This document shows positions 35,358-44,232 of a stretch of 55,341 nucleotides of DNA, in pieces. Every line of letters begins with the position of its first letter. Positions within the stretch are counted from its first letter, which is position 1. The DNA is from Desulfurobacteriaceae bacterium. GTDB taxonomy: Bacteria > Aquificota > Aquificia > Desulfurobacteriales > Desulfurobacteriaceae. The position numbers and the translations under genes are program-made. The notes under the pieces were generated by a model. That model was not told the origin of the DNA and did not search any database. It saw nothing but the letters and a program-made list of their open reading frames with translations. Location of the stretch: the NCBI GenBank assembly GCA_027051905.1, contig JALUGO010000004.1, forward strand, positions 1 to 55,341, given 5' to 3'.

Positions 35358-36858
35358 CTCTCATCCTCCTCTTCCTGTCTGCCAGGTAAACCATGAAGAA
35401 CTGCACCGAGATGATGAATATCATCACGAAACGGGCTACCCAGACCTGGGGATCCGTTGAAGCAAGTTTCTGGGGAAGTTGGCTTACAGTCCAGGTGGCA
35501 AGAATTACGAAGAGGGCAAGGGGAGTAACGTATTTCAGTATGTAGAAGTAGACTTTTGGAACTTTAAAGAGAGCTCCCTTGTTAATCTCCTCCCAGGCTT
35601 TTGAGCTTCCAAACAGCCAGAAGAAGATGATTACTTCAAGGAGGGCAAAGAGGACGACGAAGAACGTTCCAGCCCAGAAGTCCATCTCGTCTAAGGCCTT
35701 TGGCATAAAGATTGGAATCTGAGCTACCAGGAATGTGAAAATGATGGTTACAGTTACCGCAACCTTCCTTGAAAAGCCAAACTCATCCTCCAGGAATGCC
35801 ACTACCGGCATAGTTATCGCTACCGATGAGGTAGCTCCTGCAAAGAAGAGGAGGAAAAACCAGATGAAACCTATGAAGTCCCCTCCCGTCAAGTGGGAAA
35901 AGAGGGCAGGTAGCGTTACAAAGGCCAGGTTGAATGCTCCGCTTTCGGCAACGGCCTGAGCGTTCATAACTCCGAAGAACGCTACTGCTGCCGGAATGGC
36001 TATTGAACCTCCGAGGATTACCTCTGCAAGCTCGTTAAGGGAAGCGGCAGAAAGACCTGAAGCCACTATGTCATCATCCTTTCTTATGTAAGAGGCGTAT
36101 GTGATTATTGCTCCGAATCCCAAACTCAGGGTGAAGAAGACCTGACCTGCTGCTGCAAGCCACACTTTTGGGTTTGAAAGCTGTGAGAAGTCAGGGTGCC
36201 AGAGGAAGTCCAGTCCCTGAACGGCTGTTCCGTGGGGAGTCTCTATCAGGATTACCCTTACCATCAGGATGAGGGCAAGAATGAAAAGAGTAGGCATCGC
36301 CAACTTTGCAAACTTCTCTATACCCCCTCGTATTCCTCTATAGAGGATGTAAGCGTTGAAAGCAACTGTAAGGAGGAAGAAGAGGTATGCCGTTATGGAG
36401 GGGGCTGTGTAGGCTGACAGGAACTCTTTAAATGGTTTTAGGTATTCGCTCTGGGGTAGTGAAGGGTCTGGATGGGGCAGCAGACCTGCTATTGAGAAGA
36501 AAGAGTAGCCCAGTGTCCAGGATTCTATGTATATGTAGTAGCAGAGGACAACAAAGGGAACGAACAGTCCCAGAGCTCCCACGTATTTTGATATCGGGTT
36601 GTTCCACAGTAGCCTGAATATGGCTGGAGTTGTCCCGTGTCCTTTGGAACCTCCATATCTTCCTATTGCCCATTCTGTCCACATGAGCGGTATGGCAATT
36701 ATGAGCATCGCTATCATGTAGGGGATCATGAACGCTCCGCCGCCGTTTTCAGCCGCCTGAGTGGGGAACCTGAGGAAGTTCCCAAGTCCTACGGCGTTCC
36801 CGGCCATTGCCAGGATGAGTCCCAGCCTCGATCCCCAGTGCTCCCTCAGTTGAGCCAT
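35347..36858 (-). CDS. sodium:neurotransmitter symporter family transporter
   Basis: This 503-aa, 12-helix transporter matches the NSS (SNF, LeuT-like) family. The TM1 motif [35 protein letters not shown] holds the sodium and substrate sites. TM6-TM8 follow the LeuT pattern ([35 protein letters not shown]). The likely substrate is an amino acid taken up with sodium; the small MetS-like gene next to it suggests methionine or alanine. AGGGGG precedes the ATG. It is the first gene of the long minus-strand run and is divergent from the radical SAM gene. Confidence 0.93.
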   Translation of the reverse strand: MAQLREHWGSRLGLILAMAGNAVGLGNFLRFPTQAAENGGGAFMIPYMIAMLIIAIPLMWTEWAIGRYGGSKGHGTTPAIFRLLWNNPISKYVGALGLFVPFVVLCYYIYIESWTLGYSFFSIAGLLPHPDPSLPQSEYLKPFKEFLSAYTAPSITAYLFFLLTVAFNAYILYRGIRGGIEKFAKLAMPTLFILALILMVRVILIETPHGTAVQGLDFLWHPDFSQLSNPKVWLAAAGQVFFTLSLGFGAIITYASYIRKDDDIVASGLSAASLNELAEVILGGSIAIPAAVAFFGVMNAQAVAESGAFNLAFVTLPALFSHLTGGDFIGFIWFFLLFFAGATSSVAITMPVVAFLEDEFGFSRKVAVTVTIIFTFLVAQIPIFMPKALDEMDFWAGTFFVVLFALLEVIIFFWLFGSSKAWEEINKGALFKVPKVYFYILKYVTPLALFVILATWTVSQLPQKLASTDPQVWVARFVMIFIISVQFFMVYLADRKRRMRDEG

Positions 36859-36923
36859 TCTTTCCCCCTATTTTGTATAAATTGAGTGTCTGGCTAATTT
36901 TAAAATACGGAGGTTCTTTCCCG
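36859..36923. promoter_or_regulatory. divergent promoter region
   Basis: This 65-base A/T-rich gap separates the NSS transporter (minus) from the radical SAM gene (plus), so at least two promoters should lie here. A TATACA-type -10 for the minus strand is visible, but no good -35 for either direction. GGAGG at 36,909-36,913 probably serves the radical SAM gene. Confidence 0.4.
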
Positions 36924-37853
36924 ATGAAGTATATTTTCGGTCCCGTTTTCTCCCGTCGCCTCGGGTTTTCCCTGGGAGTTGATCTGGTTCCATACAAGGT
37001 CTGCAGTATGGACTGTCTTTACTGTGAGGTTGGTGAAACGACTGAAAAGACACTTGAAAGAGCTGAATACGTGCCCCTTGAGGGAGTAAAAAGGGAGCTC
37101 TCAGACTTTCTCTCTTCTTCTCCGGAAGTTGATTACATAACCTTTTCCGGATACGGAGAGCCCACTCTTTTCTCAAAGTTAGGGGAACTTGTCGGATGGC
37201 TGAAGGAGAAATACCCAAATTACAGGCTTGCCCTTCTGACAAACGCCTCTCTCCTTGAGAGGGACAACGTTTTAGAAGAAGTCAGCGGAATAGACGTTGT
37301 TCTTCCCTCCCTCGATGCTGCCTCTCAGACGGTTTTTGAAAAGCTCAACAGACCGGTTGAGGGCTTAAAAGTTGAAAATATTATCAGGGGAATAGAGAAG
37401 CTTCTGAAAGAGACTCAGTGTAAAGTGTGGGTAGAAACGCTATTTGTAAAGGGCGTTAACGATTCCCCTGAGGAAGTTGACAGAATAGGCAGGGTAATTC
37501 ACATGCTATCTCCCCATAAGTGGCAGCTTAATACCGTTGTAAGACCTCCAGCCTACGGGGTTGAGGGGCTCTCCTACGGGGAGCTCCAGCAGATAGCCGA
37601 AAGGGTGGGCTATCCGGCAACGGAGATTGTTGCCCACTCAAAGGTCAAAAAACGTAAGTTTTCCATTCCCCAGTTGAAGGAAGAGATTTACAACATTGTT
37701 GTTCGCCGTCCGTGTCCCGTTGAAGAAATTGCAGACGCTCTTGGGGCTTTAAACGAAGAGGTCGAGAAGGCAGTCGAAGAGCTGAAAAAAGAGGGAAAGG
37801 TTAAGGAAGTTCTCTACGGAGGGGAGCCATACGTAAAGGGTATTTCTTCCTGA
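36924..37853 (+). CDS. radical SAM protein with C-terminal winged helix
   Basis: This 309-aa radical SAM protein has the cluster-binding CSMDCLYC motif (CxxxCxxC) near residue 27, then TFSGYGEPTLF and later SAM-binding barrel segments (LLTNASLL, VWVETLFVKGVND). The PVFSRRLGFSLGVDLVP opening fits the COG0731-like family. The last 70 residues form a winged-helix-like domain. The reaction is not known. I start at the ATG at 36,924, where homology begins; the frame is open 17 codons further up. The last codons hold the ribosome-binding site and start of the next gene. Confidence 0.88.
   Translation: MKYIFGPVFSRRLGFSLGVDLVPYKVCSMDCLYCEVGETTEKTLERAEYVPLEGVKRELSDFLSSSPEVDYITFSGYGEPTLFSKLGELVGWLKEKYPNYRLALLTNASLLERDNVLEEVSGIDVVLPSLDAASQTVFEKLNRPVEGLKVENIIRGIEKLLKETQCKVWVETLFVKGVNDSPEEVDRIGRVIHMLSPHKWQLNTVVRPPAYGVEGLSYGELQQIAERVGYPATEIVAHSKVKKRKFSIPQLKEEIYNIVVRRPCPVEEIADALGALNEEVEKAVEELKKEGKVKEVLYGGEPYVKGISS
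37818..37831 (+). promoter_or_regulatory. ribosome-binding site and AUA start of the BamA-like gene
   Basis: GGAGGGGA at 37,818-37,825 is followed, six bases after GGAGG, by ATA at 37,829. From this ATA the frame reads a signal peptide (IRKGYFFLIFLVLSLFSRGFA) and continues into the outer-membrane protein. No ATG, GTG or TTG exists in this frame between the upstream stop near 37,802 and the ATG at 37,988. Confidence 0.6.
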
Positions 37854-40387
37854 TTTTTCTGGTTCTATCCCTCTTTTCAAGAGGTTTTGCCTTTACTGTT
37901 AAGGTTGAAGAGGGAGCTTGTGTTGATGGGGAGCTCCTCAGGCAGATAAAAGAGGAGTCTCAGACTGTTTGCTCCTTTACAGACTGCATGAGCGTTGCTT
38001 CAGACCTATTGAGAAATATGGGCTACTCTGTTGATTTAAAGGGAGATACCCTCTTTATCAAAGACTATACAGTTGTTGAGTCTGTTGAGTTTTCAGGGCT
38101 TTCCGGATTTAAAGATGTTGAAAAGGTCGTCCGGTTTCTCCTTAAAGGAAAGCCTGCAAGCAGTTCAAACCTTGAGAGTGCCAGACAGTTAATACTATTA
38201 AAGCTAAAAACCCTGGGCTTTTCTAATGCCAGAGTTTCAATAGAGCTGAAAAGGGGAAGTTGCGGTTACAGGGCGGTTGTCTCTGTTGAGAAGGGAGCTC
38301 CTCTCATCATAAAAAAAATCTCAGTTGAATCCCCCTCTCCTTTTAAAAAGAAAGCTTTGGAGCTCTTCTCAGTAGCTAAGGGAAAACCCTTTAACTATCA
38401 AGAAGTTCTCAACCTCAAGGAAAAACTAGAAGAATTTTTGATAGAACAGGGATACTACAACTCCAGCGTATTGTTTAAAACGCTTCCCTTAGATGGAGGG
38501 GTGGAGCTCCAGGTTGTTGTAAAGCCGGGGAAACCATACAGAGTTGTTTTCAAAGGGAACAAACACTTTCCTGAAAAAGAGCTGAAAAAGTTAATCACGT
38601 TCCCCTCGGCTCGTTCTGTTGACGAGTTTGAGATAGAGAATTCCAGGAAGAAGATTTCGGAGTTTTACCGCAACAACGGCTTTCCCTTTGTTAAGGTTTC
38701 TGCTTCCACTGAGGAGAAAGAGAAATTTATCGTTGTGGAATTTGATATCGACGAGGGAACATACATTGTTGTAAAGAAGCTGAAGTTTGAGGGATGGAAA
38801 CCGGATAAAAAGGACTTTCCCGACTTCCTGAATAAGCCTTTCTGTGAGAAAAAGGTTAAGTCTCTTATAACGTCGATAGTTGCAGAGCTGAAATCAGAAG
38901 GATACAGGGACGCAAAGGCCGTTTATAGAGTGGAACTCCCTGGAACGCTTACGGTAAAGGTCAAAAGGGGCCCCCTGTATAAAGTGGTCTCTGTTAAGCC
39001 CTCTGGAGATAAAGAGAACTGCCTTAAGAAAGTGAAACTTCCGTTTCCCTACACCGACTCCAGAGTTGGGGAGCTTGTGGGAAGAGTTTCAGACTGTTAT
39101 GCCTCAAGAGGATATCCCGATGTAAAGGTTGAGGTTTCTCCTCTCTTTCTCTCTCGGAGCTCCTCTGAAGTTAAGCTTGAGCTCAAGGTGAAAGTAGAGA
39201 GCGGCCGCCAATACAGGTTCGGCTACGTGGTGGTTAAAGGTTTACGGCGGACAAAGCTCCCCTTTATAAAGAATCTCCTTCTTATCTCCCCCGGTCAGAT
39301 CTATTCAAGGGAAAAGGTTGTTAAACAGTATTCAAAGCTCCTCGACAGTAAACTCTTCTCCTCAATAAACGTTGATGAGGTAAGGTCAGATGCCACGGTT
39401 TCAGAGGTAATCGACCTTCAGGAGGGAAGTTCCCTAAACGCAAAAGGATTTGTGGGATATGGTTCCGACTACGGAGCTGTTACAAACGGTTTTCTCAGTA
39501 TGACCTCTCCTTTAGGATTGGGATTGAAGTTCTTTCTCTTTGGTAGGTTTCGCCAGAAAGAGGGCTACGATGCGGTATTTAAAGTCCTGAAACCGGCATT
39601 CCCATTCAAGAACTGGAATTTAGGATACTCTATTGTCAAAAAGGAACAGATTTACGAAAGCTTTAAGTCCGACAGAATTCTTTACAGCTTCTCCCTTGAG
39701 CGGAAGAAGACGAAATCTTTTTCCCAAACCTTTAAGTTTGAAGTTTCAAGGGAAAAAGTTAAAGACACTTCAATCTCTGCTGAACGCCACAGCCTTGAGA
39801 GGAGACTGGCCTATATTCAGACCTACGACAGGCGAGACAGCATCTCTGAACCTAAAAAGGGGTATCTCTCCTACACAGAACTCTCCCTGTCGGGTCTGTT
39901 CCTTGGAGGAGATGCTGACTACTTCTCTTTTGAAGAGAAATTGCTCTATCTGAAGACTTTTATGGGAATCACGTCGGCCGTAAGGTTTGGAGCCGGTTTC
40001 ATCTCAACTTTAAGGGGTTCTACCGTTCCCCTCCAGGACAGGTTCTTCTTAGGGGGAGCTGAGAGCGTAAGGGGCTATAAGTATGGAACCATCTCTCCGG
40101 TAGACAATAAGGGCAACTACGTTGGCGGAAGAGCTTATGGGCTCTTCAGCGTGGAACTCCGCCACAGGCTTTACGGACAGGTAGAGGGAGCTCTCTTTTA
40201 CGACTCCGGAAGAGTCTTCAGGAAACCCTCAGACTTTTCCCTCTCCGGCTGGTATTCATCGGTTGGCCTTGGGCTCAGATACCTAACTCCCATAGGCCCC
40301 CTGAGGATAGATTACGGCTACAAGCTCAAAACAGTTCCGGGGCAGGGAAGGGGCAGGTTCCACATCTCCTTCGGCTTTCCGTTTTAA
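37829..40387 (+). CDS. BamA/TamA-family outer-membrane protein
   Basis: This Omp85-superfamily protein has about five to six POTRA-like repeats over the first 470 residues and a 16-strand-type barrel. Omp85 signatures are FFLGGAESVRGYKYG (the VRGY loop) and IGPLRIDYGYKL, with a terminal phenylalanine. Such proteins insert or assemble outer-membrane proteins. An ATG at 37,988 would give 799 aa without any signal peptide and would cut into the first POTRA. Reading back in frame to an AUA at 37,829 restores a signal peptide ending SRGFA and gives 852 aa with a well-spaced GGAGG. The AUA start is an inference. It overlaps the end of the radical SAM gene by 25 bases. Confidence 0.88.
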   Translation: MRKGYFFLIFLVLSLFSRGFAFTVKVEEGACVDGELLRQIKEESQTVCSFTDCMSVASDLLRNMGYSVDLKGDTLFIKDYTVVESVEFSGLSGFKDVEKVVRFLLKGKPASSSNLESARQLILLKLKTLGFSNARVSIELKRGSCGYRAVVSVEKGAPLIIKKISVESPSPFKKKALELFSVAKGKPFNYQEVLNLKEKLEEFLIEQGYYNSSVLFKTLPLDGGVELQVVVKPGKPYRVVFKGNKHFPEKELKKLITFPSARSVDEFEIENSRKKISEFYRNNGFPFVKVSASTEEKEKFIVVEFDIDEGTYIVVKKLKFEGWKPDKKDFPDFLNKPFCEKKVKSLITSIVAELKSEGYRDAKAVYRVELPGTLTVKVKRGPLYKVVSVKPSGDKENCLKKVKLPFPYTDSRVGELVGRVSDCYASRGYPDVKVEVSPLFLSRSSSEVKLELKVKVESGRQYRFGYVVVKGLRRTKLPFIKNLLLISPGQIYSREKVVKQYSKLLDSKLFSSINVDEVRSDATVSEVIDLQEGSSLNAKGFVGYGSDYGAVTNGFLSMTSPLGLGLKFFLFGRFRQKEGYDAVFKVLKPAFPFKNWNLGYSIVKKEQIYESFKSDRILYSFSLERKKTKSFSQTFKFEVSREKVKDTSISAERHSLERRLAYIQTYDRRDSISEPKKGYLSYTELSLSGLFLGGDADYFSFEEKLLYLKTFMGITSAVRFGAGFISTLRGSTVPLQDRFFLGGAESVRGYKYGTISPVDNKGNYVGGRAYGLFSVELRHRLYGQVEGALFYDSGRVFRKPSDFSLSGWYSSVGLGLRYLTPIGPLRIDYGYKLKTVPGQGRGRFHISFGFPF

Positions 40388-41367
40388 AGGTTTTCGTAGT
40401 GGGCTTTTTCAAGGGCAACTTCCAGTTTTTTGAGGAGTTCCCTCTTAATCTCCTCCAAACTTCCCTCCGCTTCAAATCCGGCAGCCATCCTGTGGCCGCC
40501 TCCTCCCATAGACTTTGCAACTTCCGCAACGTTTACCCTTCCCTTAGACCTCATGGAGACTTTCCAGCTGTTCCCCTCAATCTCCTTAAAGAAAACGGCA
40601 ACTTCAACCCCTGCAATCGACCTGGGGTAGTTGATGAACCCTTCCGACTCCTCGGGGTAGGCGCCCGTTTCCTCTAAGAACCTCTTAAACAGCGTGATAT
40701 GGGCTACCTTCTGGTTGAGCTCGAAAGAGAGGGTTCTGAGAACCAGCTCTAAAAGTTTGAGCTTGTTTATTCTGTTCCTCTCAAAGATGTTCGTATAGAC
40801 CTCGTATGGGTTAACCCCCTTCTTCAGGAGCTCCGCAGCAACAGTGTGGGTTTCCGGAGACGTGTTTGAGTAGTTAAATCCCCCGGTATCGGTTAGTATC
40901 CCGGTGTAAATCGGTAGGGCAACAGACATATCTATCAGGTTTTCATCTATCAGTTTCATGATGTGGTAGGAGAGCTCGCAGGTGCTTGAGATTTCGGGCT
41001 CAACGATTGCGTAGTCGGTAAACGGTTCTGCCGTTATGTGGTGGTCTATAACCAGTGACTTCTCAGCCAGGATTTCGGAAAACCCTGTTCTTTTAGGGTC
41101 TGAGACGTCTGTGATTATTACCCAGTCGAACTTTTCCTTTATCTCTTCTAAAACCTCAACATTTCCAATTCCCGGAAGGAAGTCGAAAAAGAAGGGAACC
41201 CTGTCTCTGTAAATTATCCTTACCTCTTTTCCCATCTTCTTCAAGAAGTTGAACCAGCCGAGGGAGCTCCCCACAGCATCGCCGTCGGGGTTCTTGTGGG
41301 TTGTTATCAGGATCTTCCCCTGAACGTTTTTGAGGAGCTCCGCCACCTCTTTTCTGTTCAATCTCAT
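40384..41367 (-). CDS. DHH/DHHA1 phosphoesterase (NrnA-like)
   Basis: This 327-aa protein matches the NrnA family of oligoribonuclease/pAp phosphatases. The metal-binding motifs are THKNPDGDAVGSS (Asp28, Asp30), TDVSDPKR, VIDHH near 108 and TGILTDTGGFNYSNT. The DHHA1 domain ends with the substrate-binding GGGHRMAAG. It degrades nano-RNA and 3'-phosphoadenosine 5'-phosphate; related proteins act on cyclic dinucleotide products. Its start overlaps the rbfA stop (ATGA). It converges with the BamA-like gene, overlapping by four bases. Confidence 0.93.
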   Translation of the reverse strand: MRLNRKEVAELLKNVQGKILITTHKNPDGDAVGSSLGWFNFLKKMGKEVRIIYRDRVPFFFDFLPGIGNVEVLEEIKEKFDWVIITDVSDPKRTGFSEILAEKSLVIDHHITAEPFTDYAIVEPEISSTCELSYHIMKLIDENLIDMSVALPIYTGILTDTGGFNYSNTSPETHTVAAELLKKGVNPYEVYTNIFERNRINKLKLLELVLRTLSFELNQKVAHITLFKRFLEETGAYPEESEGFINYPRSIAGVEVAVFFKEIEGNSWKVSMRSKGRVNVAEVAKSMGGGGHRMAAGFEAEGSLEEIKRELLKKLEVALEKAHYENL

Positions 41368-41663
41368 AGCTCAACCTCTGGGTCAACAAGGAATTGTGGT
41401 CTTGGAACCGTTCTGATTTTCAGCCGTTTCCCCAAGAGATGCTGAATGTAGCCGGCAGCCCTGTTGAGCCTTTCAACTGCCAGCAGAACGTCTTCTTTCT
41501 TCAATCCGGAAATAAAGACATCGGCCTTTGACCCGTCTTTTGAAAGCTCCACGCGTTTTACCGTTATGAACAGGTTCTCCGGCAGGTCTATCTCCCTTCT
41601 TACAATGTCTGAAATCTCCCTTAACAGCTGTGATTTAAGCCTCTCTTTTCTATACTTTGCCAT
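41364..41663 (-). CDS. rbfA: ribosome-binding factor A
   Basis: RbfA is a single KH-domain protein that helps mature the 30S subunit and the 5' end of 16S rRNA. At 99 aa it starts YRKERLKSQLLREISDIV and has the LSKDGSKADVFIS and AAGYIQHLLGKRLKIRTVPRPQF segments typical of the family. It follows tldE with no gap and overlaps the DHH phosphoesterase gene, an arrangement like the rbfA-DHH pair seen in many bacteria. Confidence 0.95.
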   Translation of the reverse strand: MAKYRKERLKSQLLREISDIVRREIDLPENLFITVKRVELSKDGSKADVFISGLKKEDVLLAVERLNRAAGYIQHLLGKRLKIRTVPRPQFLVDPEVEL

Positions 41664-42992
41664 CTACTCTCCGCTTACAGTGAGTTCTTTAACCAGAACA
41701 GATGGGCTGCACACGTTTCCCAGCCACTTCTGGTCTGCTCCAACTTCTGTAATGTTTTTGAGGAGCTCCTTCATGTTTCCGGCAACCGTCATTCCAGTAA
41801 CTGGTGCAATTCTCTTTCCGTCTACGTAGTAGATTCCACTTATTCCTATTGAGAACTCCCCCGATATGGGGTTAACCGTGTGAATTCCCATTGCATCGGT
41901 TACAACTATTACCTCTTCAGGGGTCTTGACCATCTCTTCAAGCCCTAATGCTCCCCTCTCAACTATGAGGTTTGTTATCCCCGACGTTGGAAGGGAAGCA
42001 ATTGAAGGCCTTATGCCGTTTCCCGTCGGTTTAAGCCCCAGCTTTTTTGCCGAGTAGATGTCAACTAAAAAGTTCTTCAGAACGCCCCTTTCTACAACCG
42101 CCTTCTTCCTGGTAACGACTCCTTCGTCGTCGTAGGGGGAGCTCCCGCTCCCCTCCGGATGGTGGGGATCGTCATATATGGTAAGGGTATGGCTTGCTAT
42201 TTCGTGGCTCAATTTCTCTGCAAAAAGAGACTTCTTCCTGAGGACGTTGTTCCCCAGGAAAGCAGCTGAAAGCGTCTCTATCAGTTCGGCAAAAACAGTG
42301 TTTTTGAAGATAACAGGTATCTTTTTCGTCTTCATGGGTTTTGCACCTAAAAGCTCCGTTGCACTCTGGACTGCGTTAACGGCAACGAGCTTCGGGTTTA
42401 GTTCGTGGAAGAACCTTGACGACTGGTAGTCCCATCCCGTCTGTGAATCTCCGTTTTCCTCGGCTGCTAACAGTATGCTGAGGCTGAAATTTGTTGCCGT
42501 ATAGCTGAAACTGTGGTCGTTAGAATTAAAGTAGTAAACGGTCGTTTTGGAGTCTCCGTATGAGGCTTTCCTTATCCTCTTAACCCTGCTGTCTAACTCC
42601 AGGGCTATGGATTCAATCTCTTTAGCCAGCTCTACTTTCCTCTCAACCGGTATGGAGTCAAAACCGTCATCGTCGAGTTTCAGGTCAAAAGTGCTTTTTT
42701 CCGGCATCGAGAAGCTGTAATCGTCCGGCTCGGAACTCTTCGCACTCTCCCTGGCACACTCTATAGCTATTCTTATGCCGTCGTCTGAAACGTCGTTGGT
42801 ATAGGCAAAACCGAGCCTCCCTTCAACAACAACCCTTACAGCAACTCCCTTCGTCTGAGAGGTTTTTATTTTGTCAACCTCTCTTTCCTTTACCTCAACG
42901 CTGGTTCCCTCTCCCTCAACGGCGTATATGTCGTAGTTTTCAACGCCCAGCTTCTTCAGGTAGCTTGCAGTTCTTTCTATTATCTTAAACAT
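41664..42992 (-). CDS. tldE: TldE/PmbA metalloprotease subunit
   Basis: This 442-aa protein is TldE (PmbA), the non-catalytic partner of TldD; as expected it lacks the HExxxH motif. Family segments are an N-terminal VEVKEREVDKIKTSQTKGVAVRVV region, PYDDEGVVTRKKAVVERGVLKNFLVD and GNGIRPSIASLPTSGITNLIVERG. It is separated from tldD in this genome. Its start overlaps the thyX stop by eight bases and its own stop abuts rbfA. Confidence 0.92.
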   Translation of the reverse strand: MFKIIERTASYLKKLGVENYDIYAVEGEGTSVEVKEREVDKIKTSQTKGVAVRVVVEGRLGFAYTNDVSDDGIRIAIECARESAKSSEPDDYSFSMPEKSTFDLKLDDDGFDSIPVERKVELAKEIESIALELDSRVKRIRKASYGDSKTTVYYFNSNDHSFSYTATNFSLSILLAAEENGDSQTGWDYQSSRFFHELNPKLVAVNAVQSATELLGAKPMKTKKIPVIFKNTVFAELIETLSAAFLGNNVLRKKSLFAEKLSHEIASHTLTIYDDPHHPEGSGSSPYDDEGVVTRKKAVVERGVLKNFLVDIYSAKKLGLKPTGNGIRPSIASLPTSGITNLIVERGALGLEEMVKTPEEVIVVTDAMGIHTVNPISGEFSIGISGIYYVDGKRIAPVTGMTVAGNMKELLKNITEVGADQKWLGNVCSPSVLVKELTVSGE

Positions 42993-43590
42993 CCGTTCCC
43001 TCCAGCTTTCTGAAATACTCCCTTACCTCCTGAGGTCTGCCGCAGCTCTTTTTCCCTTCCGTGCAGTATCCAAGGTAGTAGCAGTTTGGACCAACGTTGC
43101 TGAAGAGCTCCGGAAAGTTCCTCCTCAGCAGTTTCAACATTTCGATAGCCATCTCTCTTATCTCCCACTGTGCTCTCGTGCAGGTTCTGAGTCTCAGGAA
43201 GTGAACCAGCTCCTCTCCGTTCATCGTAAAGACGATTCGGGTCGCACAGGCGTTGGGTAAAACAAAACGGGCGTCTTCTTTGGGAGCTCCCGCTTCTACG
43301 AACTCTTCGTAGGCTATACCTATAAACTCCATAATGTCTTTAAAGGAGTGCTCTTTTCCATCTATTACAACTCTCTTCCCTTTCAGGCTTTCCGGCTCAA
43401 CGTATGGAAAGTTCTTCATACTTACGTATCGCTGAGACTGCTGGCTGTAAGAGGCCGGTCTGTGTCTTACCAGCTGGTGAGAACATGCCCTTGAAATTCC
43501 ATCAACCAGAAATGTAAAAGTTGAATGGCGGAGGAGTTCCTTCTTTTCAGAAAGCTCTGGAAGGTTATAAGAGATCAGAAAAATCTTCAA
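42985..43590 (-). CDS. thyX: FAD-dependent thymidylate synthase
   Basis: ThyX makes dTMP from dUMP using methylene-tetrahydrofolate and FAD. The 201-aa product has the defining RHRxxSxxxxSxR motif at residues 42-54 (RHRPASYSQQSQR), plus ELVHFLRLRTCTRAQWEIREMA near the active site. It lies 33 bases after the dCMP deaminase gene, whose product feeds dUMP, so the two form a thymidylate pair. The C-terminus has a cysteine-rich stretch (CYYLGYCTEGKKSCGRP), which is known in thermophilic and archaeal ThyX. Confidence 0.95.
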   Translation of the reverse strand: MKIFLISYNLPELSEKKELLRHSTFTFLVDGISRACSHQLVRHRPASYSQQSQRYVSMKNFPYVEPESLKGKRVVIDGKEHSFKDIMEFIGIAYEEFVEAGAPKEDARFVLPNACATRIVFTMNGEELVHFLRLRTCTRAQWEIREMAIEMLKLLRRNFPELFSNVGPNCYYLGYCTEGKKSCGRPQEVREYFRKLEGTDV

Positions 43591-43623
43591 GGGGAAACCT
43601 CCGGTGAAATTGTGGAGAACTAA

Positions 43624-44085
43624 TTATAAATCTTTGTTGTTCTCGTTGAACTGTATCAGAGGAAGCCCTGCCTCTTTAGCAATCTCCTTTGCCAGCCAGT
43701 CCGGATACCCTTCTCTGTAGATAACCTTGGTTATTCCTGCGTTTATCAGCATCTTCACGCAGAGGGAACATGGACAGTGGGTGCAGTAGAGAACAGATCC
43801 CTTGGTTGAAACACCGTGGAGGGCAGCTTGAATTATCGCATTCTGCTCAGCATGAAGCCCCCTACAGAGCTCGTGCCGTTCTCCACTGGGGATTCCCAGC
43901 TTTTCTCTCAGACAACCAACCTCTTCGGGGTGTTTCAACCCACTGGGAGGACCATTATAACCGGTTGATATTATCCGTTTATCTTTTACAAGAACAGCTC
44001 CAACCTTTCTTCTGAGACAGGTGGATCTCGTCGAAACCATTTGAGCAATTGACATAAAATACTCATCCCAGGAAGGTCTCGGCAA
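43624..44085 (-). CDS. dCMP deaminase
   Basis: This 153-aa zinc cytidine/deoxycytidylate deaminase has ligands His78 (HAEQNAI, with catalytic Glu80) and Cys106/Cys109 (CPCSLC). The N-terminal [14 protein letters not shown] and the [13 protein letters not shown] segment are typical of dCMP deaminases (ComEB/Dcd type). It converts dCMP to dUMP for ThyX. The start is a TTG directly preceded by the stop of a 44-aa membrane-protein gene, with GGGAGG upstream; the next ATG would remove the conserved WDEYF. It may be co-transcribed with the cytochrome operon. Confidence 0.93.
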   Translation of the reverse strand: MPRPSWDEYFMSIAQMVSTRSTCLRRKVGAVLVKDKRIISTGYNGPPSGLKHPEEVGCLREKLGIPSGERHELCRGLHAEQNAIIQAALHGVSTKGSVLYCTHCPCSLCVKMLINAGITKVIYREGYPDWLAKEIAKEAGLPLIQFNENNKDL

Positions 44086-44220
44086 TTAGTGGCCGCCTCC
44101 CAGCAGGTGATGATAGGCTGTCACAATAAGAGTTATGAACATAAATATGTAGAGAATGATCTCAACAGAAGCTATCCACTTTCTGAAACCAAACACCGTT
44201 TTAAGGGCTTTACTGGCCAT
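44086..44220 (-). CDS. 44-aa membrane protein of the cytochrome operon
   Basis: This short gene starts at an ATG with GGAGGT upstream and ends one codon before the dCMP deaminase start. The product has a basic N-terminus (ASKALKTVFGFRKW), a single helix at about 16-37 (IASVEIILYIFMFITLIVTAY) and a tail with three histidines (YHHLLGGGH). I do not recognise it. Position suggests an accessory or assembly subunit of the cytochrome b complex, and the histidines could bind metal or heme. Both points are inference. Confidence 0.7.
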   Translation of the reverse strand: MASKALKTVFGFRKWIASVEIILYIFMFITLIVTAYHHLLGGGH

Positions 44221-44232
44221 AACTTACCTCCA

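Noticed and set aside
40384-40387. Bidirectional terminator between the convergent BamA-like and DHH genes
   Set aside because: The genes overlap by four bases and no hairpin with a T-tract was found on either side by eye.
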